From assembly GCA_947628405.1 (NCBI GenBank), contig CANQZR010000002.1, positions 1 to 49,774 on the forward strand: 49,774 nt of DNA, read 5' to 3'. Source of the DNA: an uncultured Clostridia bacterium. Lineage in GTDB: Bacteria > Bacillota > Clostridia > Oscillospirales > Ruminococcaceae. Numbering within the stretch: the first letter of the stretch is position 1; every line of letters starts with the position of its first letter. Below are positions 26,339-34,299 of the stretch, one piece after another. The notes below the pieces were generated by a model. That model did no database searches. It had not been told where the DNA came from and was given only the letters and a program-made list of their open reading frames with translations. The translations under genes were made by a program, and so were the position numbers.

Positions 26339-27627
26339 TGGAAAAGAAAATCGTCAGGAATGAACGTACAGGCGAGCAGTATACCTATGTAAAGCATCCC
26401 ACCGGACTGGATATATTTATCTGGAAAATGGAGGGCTACAGCACTACTCACGCCCTTTTCGGAACAAAGTACGGTTCTATAAACACAAAATTCAGGACTA
26501 ATAATGAGCCTGATTTCATAACGGTCCCTAACGGTATCGCACACTATCTGGAGCATAAACTGTTTGAGAACGAGGACTGTGATGTTTTCAGCCTTTATGC
26601 TAAGACAGGCGCTTCAGCGAACGCTTATACTTCCTTTGATAAAACGTGCTATCTTTTCAGCTGTACGGATAATGTTTATGATTCGCTTGAAATACTTCTT
26701 AGCTTTGTACAGGATCCGTATTTCACCGAGGAGACTGTACGTAAAGAACAGGGCATAATCGGTCAGGAGATCCGTATGTATGATGACAATGCAGGCTGGA
26801 GAGTATTCTTCAATATGCTTCAGGGAATGTATCATGAACATCCGGTAAAGATAGATATTGCCGGAACGGTGGAAAGTATCGCTCAGATAAATGCGGATCT
26901 GCTTTACAAGTGTTATTATGCTTTCTATAACCTCAATAATATGGTTCTGAGCATTGCAGGAAACGTTGATGAAGATAAAGTTCTTGAACTTTGTGATAAA
27001 CTTCTTAAAAATAACGACAACCCCGGACTGGAAACTGCTTTTGAGCCAGAGCCCGATACGGTTTGTCAGCAGGAAGTAGTCCAGAAGCTGGAAATTGCTA
27101 TTCCAATGTTCAATATCGGATTTAAAGCCAAGCCGGAAAGCGGCAGAGAAGCTGTTCGTGCGGAAATAGAAACGAATTTCGTTCTTTCACTTCTTGCAGA
27201 TGAAAGTTCCGTATTCTACAAAAAGCTTTATGACGAAGGGATAATAAATTCTTCATTCTCGTCAGAAGTTTTCAGGGGAGACGGGTATTTCTGCTCCATT
27301 TTCGGCGGAGAATCCCGTGATCCGCGCCTTGTAAAAGACAAACTGATCGAAGAAATACAGCGCTGCAAAAAAGAAGGTCTTGACAAGGAAAGATTTGATA
27401 TCATCAAAAAATCTTATTACGGCGCTTTGATAAGAGATCTTAATGATGCGGAAGCTATCGCTACTACAATGATAAATGCAGGAATGGAAAAAATTTCTGC
27501 CTTTGATGTTATAGAAACCGTTGCAAATGTTACATTTGAGGACGTTTCTAAACGTCTTGAAAAGCAATTCAATACCGAAAATGTGACAATTTCTATCATT
27601 GAACCTATTGACAATAAGGAGGAATAA
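26338..27627 (+). CDS. M16-family zinc protease, YfmH-like
   Basis: A 429-residue M16 metalloprotease. The inverted zinc motif HYLEH lies at 69-73 (H69, E72, H73), and the substrate-cleft pattern SANAYTSFDKTCYLFSC follows. It pairs with the upstream non-catalytic protein, giving the usual two-half clamshell. YfmH homologs are annotated as EF-P 5-aminopentanol modification associated; the efp gene itself is not in this window. The ATG shares one base with the previous stop (TAATG). Confidence 0.88.
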   Translation: MEKKIVRNERTGEQYTYVKHPTGLDIFIWKMEGYSTTHALFGTKYGSINTKFRTNNEPDFITVPNGIAHYLEHKLFENEDCDVFSLYAKTGASANAYTSFDKTCYLFSCTDNVYDSLEILLSFVQDPYFTEETVRKEQGIIGQEIRMYDDNAGWRVFFNMLQGMYHEHPVKIDIAGTVESIAQINADLLYKCYYAFYNLNNMVLSIAGNVDEDKVLELCDKLLKNNDNPGLETAFEPEPDTVCQQEVVQKLEIAIPMFNIGFKAKPESGREAVRAEIETNFVLSLLADESSVFYKKLYDEGIINSSFSSEVFRGDGYFCSIFGGESRDPRLVKDKLIEEIQRCKKEGLDKERFDIIKKSYYGALIRDLNDAEAIATTMINAGMEKISAFDVIETVANVTFEDVSKRLEKQFNTENVTISIIEPIDNKEE

Positions 27628-27629
27628 CA

Positions 27630-28703
27630 TTGAGTAATGCAGAATGGAACACAATATCTTTCCCTAAGCTGAACATTGAATTTCCTGTATATAGCGATGC
27701 ATTTACAATATTTGGCGTTACTATAAAATGGTACGGAATAATGATAATGCTTGGGCTTCTGCTTGCGGTCATATACTGCTTCAGAAGAATGAAAAACTTC
27801 GGGATAGATGATGACAGAGCAAATGATGTAGTTTTCTTTGGATTTATAGGGGCAGTCATAGGGGCAAGACTTTACTATGTGTTTATGAGTTGGGATATGT
27901 ATAAAGACGATCTGTCCTCCATATTTGCCATAAGAGACGGCGGACTTGCTATTTACGGCGGAATTATAGGTGCTTTGCTTGTAGGTTCATTAGCAGCAAA
28001 GATACGAAAGGTAAAGCTGCTGCCTCTTCTTGACCTTACAGGCATGGGATTGCTTATAGGACAGGCTTTAGGACGCTGGGGCAATTTCTTCAATCACGAA
28101 TGTTTTGGCTGTAATACAACTCTTCCTTGGGGAATGACAAGCCCGAGAATACAATCGGAACTGTCTGCAAAAGCATATTCGATCTCAGAGCTTACGGGAG
28201 TAACAGTCGATCCGTCTCTGCCTGTTCATCCGTGCTTTCTTTATGAATCATTGTGGTGCATAATCGGATTTATACTGCTTCATATTTATTCAAAGCACAG
28301 AAAGTTTGACGGGGAACTGTTCTTTATGTACATCGGCTGGTATGGTCTGGGAAGAATGTTCATAGAAGGTCTCCGCACAGACAGCCTTATGGTAGGACAT
28401 CTGAGGATATCACAGATAGTTGCAGGCGCTTGTGTAATAATCTCTATAGTATGCATTTTTGCTATGAAACATAAAATAAAAATGGACGGCGAATATGTTT
28501 TATACAAGGATACCGAAGAATCAAAACGTCTTATTGAAGAGACTGAAGAAAAATATAAAGCAGCAGAAGAAAAGAAAGCGGCCAAAAAGGCTGAAAAACA
28601 TAATAAGGACGCCGAACTTCGTCCTGAGGATAGGCTTACCGATGATGAAACCGAAAACGAAAACAGCTTAAAGGAGGAAATTTCAGATGGCTCAGATAAT
28701 TGA
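27630..28703 (+). CDS. lgt: prolipoprotein diacylglyceryl transferase
   Basis: Membrane enzyme that adds diacylglycerol to the lipobox cysteine of prelipoproteins. Start is TTG 27630 after AAGGAGGA. About seven membrane segments cover residues 20-280. The family signatures are FTIFGVTIKWYGIMI, GARLYYV and the motif GQALGRWGNFFNHECFG (about 138-154). Residues from about 290 to 357 form a highly charged tail (KAAEEKKAAKKAEKHNKDAE) that is longer than usual, probably cytoplasmic and helical. It overlaps folD by 17 bases. Confidence 0.96.
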   Translation: MSNAEWNTISFPKLNIEFPVYSDAFTIFGVTIKWYGIMIMLGLLLAVIYCFRRMKNFGIDDDRANDVVFFGFIGAVIGARLYYVFMSWDMYKDDLSSIFAIRDGGLAIYGGIIGALLVGSLAAKIRKVKLLPLLDLTGMGLLIGQALGRWGNFFNHECFGCNTTLPWGMTSPRIQSELSAKAYSISELTGVTVDPSLPVHPCFLYESLWCIIGFILLHIYSKHRKFDGELFFMYIGWYGLGRMFIEGLRTDSLMVGHLRISQIVAGACVIISIVCIFAMKHKIKMDGEYVLYKDTEESKRLIEETEEKYKAAEEKKAAKKAEKHNKDAELRPEDRLTDDETENENSLKEEISDGSDN

Positions 28704-29541
28704 CGGAAAAGCAGTTTCCGCAAAAGTAAAGGAACAGATTCGCAAAGAAGCGGCAGAAATTAAAAAACAGGGCATAGAAATAGGTCTTGCAGTAGTTATC
28801 GTAGGCAATGACCCGGCTTCAAGAGTATATGTAAACAATAAGAAAAAGGCTTGTGAAGAAGTAGGCTTTACATCTTATGAATATACTCTTCCGGAAGAAA
28901 CCACGGAAAGTGAGCTTATTTCACTTGTAGAAAAACTTAACGGTGATGACAGAGTAAACGGTATACTTGTTCAGCTTCCACTCCCGAAACATATAGATGA
29001 AAACGCAATAATCAACGCTATACGTCCTGATAAGGATGTAGATGCATTCCACCCTCAGAATGTCGGACACATCATGATAGGCGATTTTAATTTTCTGCCG
29101 TGTACTCCTGCCGGAGTTATGGAACTTATTGCCGAAACAGGCGTAGAAGTCTGCGGAAAGAACTGTGTTGTTATAGGAAGAAGCAATATCGTCGGCAAAC
29201 CTATGGCAATGCTGCTGCTTCATAAACACGGAACGGTAACTATATGTCATTCCAGAACAAAAGGACTTGCCGAAATATGTGCAAGGGCAGATATTCTTGT
29301 TGCAGCAGTCGGAAAGCCTAAGTTTGTAACTCCTGATATGGTCAAGGAAGGCGCCGTGGTGATCGACGTTGGAATGGACAGGGACGAAAACGGCAAACTT
29401 TGCGGAGATGTTGATTATGCGGCTTGCTTCGACAAAGCAGGTTACATAACTCCCGTTCCCGGAGGAGTAGGACCAATGACAGTAGCCATGCTTATGAGGA
29501 ACACCTTGACGGCAGCAAAGATAAAGAATAATATAATGTAA
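28687..29541 (+). CDS. folD: methylenetetrahydrofolate dehydrogenase / methenyltetrahydrofolate cyclohydrolase
   Basis: Bifunctional folate enzyme interconverting 5,10-methylene-THF and 10-formyl-THF. The 284-residue length is standard. Signatures are ASRVYVNNKKKACEEVGF with the catalytic Lys (YxxxK), VNGILVQLPLPKHIDE, and the NADP part GRSNIVGKPMAMLLL and PVPGGVGPMTVAMLMRNT. The ATG lies inside the lgt end with AAGGAGG before it. The folD hairpin follows after 18 bases. Confidence 0.97.
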   Translation: MAQIIDGKAVSAKVKEQIRKEAAEIKKQGIEIGLAVVIVGNDPASRVYVNNKKKACEEVGFTSYEYTLPEETTESELISLVEKLNGDDRVNGILVQLPLPKHIDENAIINAIRPDKDVDAFHPQNVGHIMIGDFNFLPCTPAGVMELIAETGVEVCGKNCVVIGRSNIVGKPMAMLLLHKHGTVTICHSRTKGLAEICARADILVAAVGKPKFVTPDMVKEGAVVIDVGMDRDENGKLCGDVDYAACFDKAGYITPVPGGVGPMTVAMLMRNTLTAAKIKNNIM

Positions 29542-29559
29542 AATCGGAAATATGTGAAT

Positions 29560-29600
29560 ACACCTCACGGAATTACCTATACTATTCCGTGAGGTGTTTT
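29560..29600 (+). terminator. folD terminator hairpin that also covers the PBP ribosome site
   Basis: ACACCTCACGGAAT (29560-29573) and ATTCCGTGAGGTGT (29584-29597) form a perfect 14-bp stem with a 10-base loop, then TTT. The 3' arm contains GAGGTG (29591-29596), the only good ribosome site for the PBP gene starting at 29604. It can act as a terminator and as a translational lock. Confidence 0.8.
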
Positions 29601-29603
29601 GCT

Positions 29604-31208
29604 TTGAAACGTATCAGAAGTGTGTTTATCGTATTTGTTTTAATTTCCGCGATCCTGTCGGCAAGGCTTTTTTCACTTATAAATGATGATGAAATTGCAG
29701 CGGTATCTGCCGGAAGAGGATATTATACTTTACGTTCAATAAGCGAGTATGCCGGCATTTACGACTGCAATATGCAGCCTCTGGTAAATTATTCGGAAAA
29801 ATATGAAGCTGTTGTTATCCCGAACAGTGAAATTGCAGTAAAAATACAGCCGTATCTTATTGACCGCGAAACTTTTTATAACGGAATAACCGGCAATCTT
29901 CCTTTTTTGTGTCAGGTATCTCCGGAAGCATATGATCTTGGTGATAAAGCTATAATATTCCGTTCTAAGCTGCGTACCGACAAAAATCAGCTTGCTACGC
30001 ATATTATAGGATATACTTCTGACAATGTGGGAATGTACGGAATTGAAAAAGCATTTGACGGCTTTCTTCGTTCACATAGTTCTGAAAATTCGGTAACTCT
30101 TGGCGTAGACGCCCTTGGAAAAGTTCTCGGAGGAATAGAAGCGGACATTGATTATTCCGAACCTGTAAAAAGCGGCATTATCACTACTCTTGACAAAAAT
30201 ATACAGCAAATATGCGAAAATGCTGCTCAAAAGAATGGTCTTAAAAAAGGCGCTGTCATTGTAATGGATACAAAGTCAGGAGAGATACGGGCTGTAGTAA
30301 GCTGTCCGGATCTTGATACGGAGAATATTTCTTTATCATTGAATGATCCGGATTCTCCATTTATAAACAGAGCTTTTTCGGCATACAGCGTCGGTTCTAT
30401 ATTCAAAATAGTTACAGCCGCTTCAGCTCTTGAACAGGGAATAAGTCCTGAATACAGCTATATATGTACAGGTTCTGCAAATATTAACGGTCAGATCTTC
30501 AACTGCCACAAATGGGGAGGTCATGGGGAAATAGATATGAGTACGGCTATGGTCGAATCATGCAACACATATTTTATCGCTCTAAGTGAATATATAAGTA
30601 AAGAAAAATTTATAGAAACGGCTTCTTCATTGGGATTTGGAACGCCTACAGAATTTGGCGGTGGGATCACATCAGCTCCCGGAAATCTTCAAAGCACAGA
30701 TGATATTGAAATACCTGCCGAAAGGGCAAATATGTCTTTCGGACAGGGAATGCTTACGGCAACGCCGCTTCAGATATGTAAAATGACTTCTGCCGTTGCA
30801 AATGACGGGATCATATATGAACCTTCACTTATAAAAGGTTTTACAGACGAAAACGGAAATATAGAATATCTTCCGGTAAGATCCGGACAGCGTGTTCTTT
30901 CATACAAAACGGCAAGAACGCTGAAAGGTTTTATGCAAAAAACAGTAAGAGCGGAAAATTCTATGTCCAAACCCAACACTGTCTCCGCCGGAGGAAAAAC
31001 GTCCACCGCCCAGACAGGCAGATTTGACGAGCAGGGCAGCGAAATAATGAATTGCTGGTTCAGCGGATACTTTCCGGCTTATTCGCCCAAGTATACGGTC
31101 ACGATACTTTCAGAGGGCGGAACATCCGGAAATTCAACCGCCGGACCTATCTTCCGCTATATAGCAGACAGTATTACGGAATATGAAAAGAGCCTGACAG
31201 TTGACTGA
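29604..31208 (+). CDS. class B penicillin-binding protein (transpeptidase)
   Basis: A D,D-transpeptidase that cross-links peptidoglycan. From TTG 29604 it has 534 residues: one N-terminal membrane helix (RSVFIVFVLISAILSARLF), a dimerisation part and the transpeptidase domain. Ser265-x2-Lys268 is in GSIFK, Ser319-Cys-Asn321 is the SxN motif, and the third motif reads K465-T-S, not KTG. There are no PASTA repeats, and it is shorter than vegetative PBP2 types, so a SpoVD-like or specialised role is possible. The ORF-track GTG 29589 lies in the hairpin. GAGGTG at 29591-29596 supports TTG 29604. Confidence 0.88.
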   Translation: MKRIRSVFIVFVLISAILSARLFSLINDDEIAAVSAGRGYYTLRSISEYAGIYDCNMQPLVNYSEKYEAVVIPNSEIAVKIQPYLIDRETFYNGITGNLPFLCQVSPEAYDLGDKAIIFRSKLRTDKNQLATHIIGYTSDNVGMYGIEKAFDGFLRSHSSENSVTLGVDALGKVLGGIEADIDYSEPVKSGIITTLDKNIQQICENAAQKNGLKKGAVIVMDTKSGEIRAVVSCPDLDTENISLSLNDPDSPFINRAFSAYSVGSIFKIVTAASALEQGISPEYSYICTGSANINGQIFNCHKWGGHGEIDMSTAMVESCNTYFIALSEYISKEKFIETASSLGFGTPTEFGGGITSAPGNLQSTDDIEIPAERANMSFGQGMLTATPLQICKMTSAVANDGIIYEPSLIKGFTDENGNIEYLPVRSGQRVLSYKTARTLKGFMQKTVRAENSMSKPNTVSAGGKTSTAQTGRFDEQGSEIMNCWFSGYFPAYSPKYTVTILSEGGTSGNSTAGPIFRYIADSITEYEKSLTVD

Positions 31209-31219
31209 CTGTCAGGCTC
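31190..31219. terminator. terminator between convergent PBP and Cys4 genes
   Basis: GAGCCTGACAG, loop TTGACTGA, CTGTCAGGCTC is a perfect 11-bp stem. It includes the PBP stop codon in the loop. A TTTT run follows on the minus strand, so it mainly terminates the minus-strand transcript. Confidence 0.8.
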
Positions 31220-31223
31220 AATA

Positions 31224-31433
31224 TTATTCGTCATCAAAGTTTCCCGGAATATGAAGCTGTTTTACAGGTATTCTCTTCAGCGGTGAATAAAGATATTTCG
31301 GACAATTGGAATCGCCATTTACAAGTCCTCTTTTTTCACAAAGGACTTTTCCGCCGTCCTTAGCGCGTGTTCCGTAAGTACAATACTGACACTGAGGAGG
31401 TATGTCGTTTCCAAAGTATTTCTTTTTTGCCAT
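31224..31433 (-). CDS. small conserved Cys4 protein of unknown function
   Basis: A 69-residue protein starting MAKKKYFGNDIPPQCQYC, with four cysteines spaced as CxxC, C and C, suggesting a zinc ribbon. Similar short proteins are, from memory, widespread in clostridia without a known role. The ATG at 31433 follows AAAGGAA on the minus strand; the ORF-track start adds three residues without a ribosome site. It lies 45 bases behind the ylbJ homolog on the same strand and is probably co-transcribed with it. Confidence 0.78.
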   Translation of the reverse strand: MAKKKYFGNDIPPQCQYCTYGTRAKDGGKVLCEKRGLVNGDSNCPKYLYSPLKRIPVKQLHIPGNFDDE

Positions 31434-31478
31434 AAATAACATTCCTTTCTTGAATAATTATTCTTATAATATATTATA

Positions 31479-32564
31479 TCATAAATTTTTTCTTTTTGCT
31501 ATAGAAATATTTAATAATAACAAAATTGTCATAATCAACAAAAACAGAGACGGAATTGGTGAATTATGACGATAAATATATCTTTCTGAAGATAACGTAT
31601 AAACCGAGTCAATGTTCATGACTACAATTAAAATTTTACATAAAATATATGAAATAATTGCGGCTGAAATTCTGTTGAAATAAAAACATTTAGTTGACAA
31701 TCCTGCCGGTATAAACCCTTTGGTCTGTAGGGTAACGCATATTCCGCCAAATGAAAGAAGTGCGGCAGTCAACGGCATCAGCTTTAAATTGCCGGCAGTC
31801 AGCATGGTAATATTGCTGATCTCGATAAAAGCTCTTACCGAAGTAATACTGTCTGTATAATTAAGATATGTAAATTTTGATACGATTTCGGCGATAGCCT
31901 TTATCACATTCAGCTTATCCAAAATACATATAACCGTAGAAAAGAACACTATTACCGCACAGATCGACAGCATTCCCTTTGCACCGCTGTATATTGAATC
32001 AATGAAACATTGCATTGATATTTCAAGCTTTATTTTTCTGTCTGACTTCTGCGGTATTTTTCTACCGATACCTTTTATAAAACCAAGTATGATGTTTGCG
32101 CCGAGCGCGGAAGCAAAAATTATCATTCCTGCTTTAATACCGGAAAACAGTTTTACTCCTGCTATGCTGCAAATGAAAGCCGGCCCGGCAAGATAACAGT
32201 ATGAAAGCATTGTTTCCGCAGTCTCGCGGTCGATTTTTTCCTCCTTGTAGAGTGATGACAACAGCTTAGCTCCTACGGGGTATCCTCCGATGCTGCCTAT
32301 AAGAAATACCGAGAAAAATTCTTCCGGTATACGGAAAACATATCTGGATATTGCTCCGAATGGTTTGCTCAGCACGGAATAAAGACCGCTTGATACTATA
32401 AATCCGGATATTACCATAAATGCGTAAAGAGAAGGTATCATTACCTCAAGACAAATTTTTACAGAATTTGCAACTGCCTTGCTTACATCTTTTACGAATA
32501 CAACAAGAAAAAATGCGTAAAGCAAAGCTAAAGCTCCGAAAATACAGTTTTTAATACTTTTCAT
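31479..32564 (-). CDS. YlbJ-like sporulation integral membrane protein
   Basis: A 361-residue polytopic protein with the nucleoside-recognition (GATE) type fold of YlbJ, a protein needed for heat-resistant spores in B. subtilis. Typical stretches are VMIPSLYAFMVISGFIVSSGL, FLIGSIGGYPVGAKLLSSLY and ETMLSYCYLAGPAFI. I start it at ATG 32564, because AAGGAAGGAAAG lies in front; the ORF track adds 14 residues. A sigma-E-like promoter sits 55 bp upstream. The transported substrate is unknown. Confidence 0.88.
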   Translation of the reverse strand: MKSIKNCIFGALALLYAFFLVVFVKDVSKAVANSVKICLEVMIPSLYAFMVISGFIVSSGLYSVLSKPFGAISRYVFRIPEEFFSVFLIGSIGGYPVGAKLLSSLYKEEKIDRETAETMLSYCYLAGPAFICSIAGVKLFSGIKAGMIIFASALGANIILGFIKGIGRKIPQKSDRKIKLEISMQCFIDSIYSGAKGMLSICAVIVFFSTVICILDKLNVIKAIAEIVSKFTYLNYTDSITSVRAFIEISNITMLTAGNLKLMPLTAALLSFGGICVTLQTKGFIPAGLSTKCFYFNRISAAIISYILCKILIVVMNIDSVYTLSSERYIYRHNSPIPSLFLLIMTILLLLNISIAKRKNL

Positions 32565-32618
32565 TCTGCATATCTTTCCTTCCTTTTCAAAAATATTGCC
32601 TGTCAATTTCCATTATAA

Positions 32619-32647
32619 AGTATATGAAAAAAATTACAGTAATATAA
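32619..32647 (-). promoter_or_regulatory. sigma-E-like promoter of the ylbJ homolog (minus strand)
   Basis: On the minus strand, TTATATT (plus 32641-32647), 14 bases, CATATACT (plus 32619-32626). Compared with the sigma-E consensus (KMATATT, 14-15, CATACAMT) this is 6 of 7 and 7 of 8. Mother-cell control of ylbJ is known in B. subtilis, so site and gene agree. Confidence 0.6.
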
Positions 32648-32711
32648 TTTTAGTAATTGATTTTAAAAAAGACAAAGTATTTTTATTCCAAATGGAAGGA
32701 GAAGACTTTCA

Positions 32712-32990
32712 ATGGGCAGAAAAATAAAAGACAAATATGATGAAATGCTCTCTAAGTACATAAAAAAGAAATTATATCTCAATACATACATGAACATTTC
32801 GGACAATGATCATTTAGAAATAGAAAACTGCAAAAAAATACTGGAATATAACGACATATATGTAAAGCTCAGGACGTCGACCCTGATAATAAGCATATGG
32901 GGACAAAATATAAAAATATCCGACTATAATACTGACGGGATAATCGTTGACGGAAAATTTTCATCAATAGAATTTGAAAACTTAAAATAG
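32712..32990 (+). CDS. yqfC: sporulation protein YqfC
   Basis: A 92-residue member of the YabP/YqfC family, mother-cell sporulation proteins of unknown biochemical role. The length and the core (LEIENCKKILEYNDIYVKLRTS...IISIWGQNIKISDYN) fit. AAGGAGAAG precedes the ATG. yqfD follows after 25 bases, the invariant order in endospore formers. No clear sigma-E site could be assigned for this direction. Confidence 0.92.
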   Translation: MGRKIKDKYDEMLSKYIKKKLYLNTYMNISDNDHLEIENCKKILEYNDIYVKLRTSTLIISIWGQNIKISDYNTDGIIVDGKFSSIEFENLK

Positions 32991-33015
32991 TATCCTTGAA
33001 AGGAAGAAAATAATA

Positions 33016-34185
33016 ATGTTTGATAATATAAGAGGAGTAATCACATTTGAAGCCGTGACCGACGAACCTGAAACATTCATAAATATTCTGAAAAACAGTT
33101 CCGTACAAGTTTCTGAAATAAAATATAAAAAAGGCAGACTTTATGGAAAAATATATCGCAACAATTTTGCTGAGATATGTGATATGGCTGAAAAAAACGG
33201 TATACCGGTAAGTATTGCCGAAAAGCGCGGAAGTATATTCACTATACGAAAATACCGTGCAAGATACGGAATATCTATAGGTATAATTTTAGCTTTTCTT
33301 ATGGTAGCATACCTTTCAAATATAGTAATGTCGGTTGAAATATACGGCAACGAAATGCTTACCGACAAGCAAATCGCTTCTTTGCTGAACGACTGCGGAA
33401 TAAAAATAGGCGCGTTCATTCCAAATATTGATCTGAGAGACGCCGAAAGGCAGATCGTTTCATCTTCAGACGATATCGCGTGGATAGGCATACGCTCATC
33501 AGGCTGTATAATAGAAGCCGAAGTCAGTGAAACAGAACCTTCTCCGGAAATGATCTCAACTCGGACGCCATGCAATGTTATTTCTTCCCGTAACGCACAG
33601 ATAGTAGATATTAAAAATGTACATATGGGAATGCTGATACCGATGCTTTATGACGGAGTACAAAAAGGGGATCTGCTTATAAGCGGAACTGTAGACGATG
33701 GAAAGGGAGGCGTTTACTTTGCTCATGCAATGGGGGAGATAATAGGGAGATATAACGAAAAAGTAACGTTTTCCCAACCTTTTGTTGACGAGATAACAAG
33801 TTATTCTGACAAAGTTACAAGAAAATATCTGAATTTGTTCGGACTGCGGATACCGTTGTTTGTCGGGAAAAACGATTTCGGACAGTGCGAATATGATGAA
33901 TCATTTTCATATTTCAGGATATTGAATATAGAGCTTCCAATAGGAATGATAATCTCGGAATATCACCCGTATCAGGTCGAAAGTGTTTCATATTCGCCGG
34001 AAAAAGCCAGACAGATACTTGAAGATAAGATAAAAATGTATGAAAAAAATTTTTATAGCGGCAATGATATCTCTATAGTAGATAAAGAAGTGTTTTTCAG
34101 CGAAACAGACACTCAAATGACGGTAACAGTCAAATATACGATAGAAGGCGATATAGGTATAACTCAGGAAATTATGGCAAAATAA
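33016..34185 (+). CDS. yqfD: sporulation protein YqfD
   Basis: A 389-residue membrane protein of the YqfD family, stage IV sporulation. The N-terminal domain (about 1-82) is followed by a membrane helix at about 86-107 (ISIGIILAFLMVAYLSNIVM) and a large POTRA-like outer part with SVEIYGNEMLTDKQIASLL and DIAWIGIRSSGCIIEAEVSE. It is paired with yqfC. The phoH gene that follows has its own promoter. Confidence 0.92.
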   Translation: MFDNIRGVITFEAVTDEPETFINILKNSSVQVSEIKYKKGRLYGKIYRNNFAEICDMAEKNGIPVSIAEKRGSIFTIRKYRARYGISIGIILAFLMVAYLSNIVMSVEIYGNEMLTDKQIASLLNDCGIKIGAFIPNIDLRDAERQIVSSSDDIAWIGIRSSGCIIEAEVSETEPSPEMISTRTPCNVISSRNAQIVDIKNVHMGMLIPMLYDGVQKGDLLISGTVDDGKGGVYFAHAMGEIIGRYNEKVTFSQPFVDEITSYSDKVTRKYLNLFGLRIPLFVGKNDFGQCEYDESFSYFRILNIELPIGMIISEYHPYQVESVSYSPEKARQILEDKIKMYEKNFYSGNDISIVDKEVFFSETDTQMTVTVKYTIEGDIGITQEIMAK

Positions 34186-34198
34186 TTGCTTTTACCCC

Positions 34199-34227
34199 TT
34201 TTCATATCAAAAAAAATATGTTATAAT
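34199..34227 (+). promoter_or_regulatory. promoter of phoH
   Basis: TTTTCA (34199-34204), 17 bases, TATAAT (34222-34227), with an extended TG. It lies 72 bp before the phoH ATG. Confidence 0.7.
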
Positions 34228-34242
34228 AGTTGTGTATAGATA

Positions 34243-34269
34243 AAACATCTGAATAATTTACAGATGTTT
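34243..34269 (+). promoter_or_regulatory. hairpin in the phoH leader
   Basis: AAACATCTG, a nine-base loop, CAGATGTTT is a perfect 9-bp stem starting about ten bases after the expected transcription start. No T-run follows. It could stabilise the mRNA or serve as a binding site. Confidence 0.5.
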
Positions 34270-34299
34270 ACAAATTTATGTATAACATGAGGTATGTAA

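Noticed and set aside
28921-29568. 215-residue minus-strand ORF
   Set aside because: Antisense shadow of folD, overlapping the folD hairpin, with no motif or ribosome site.
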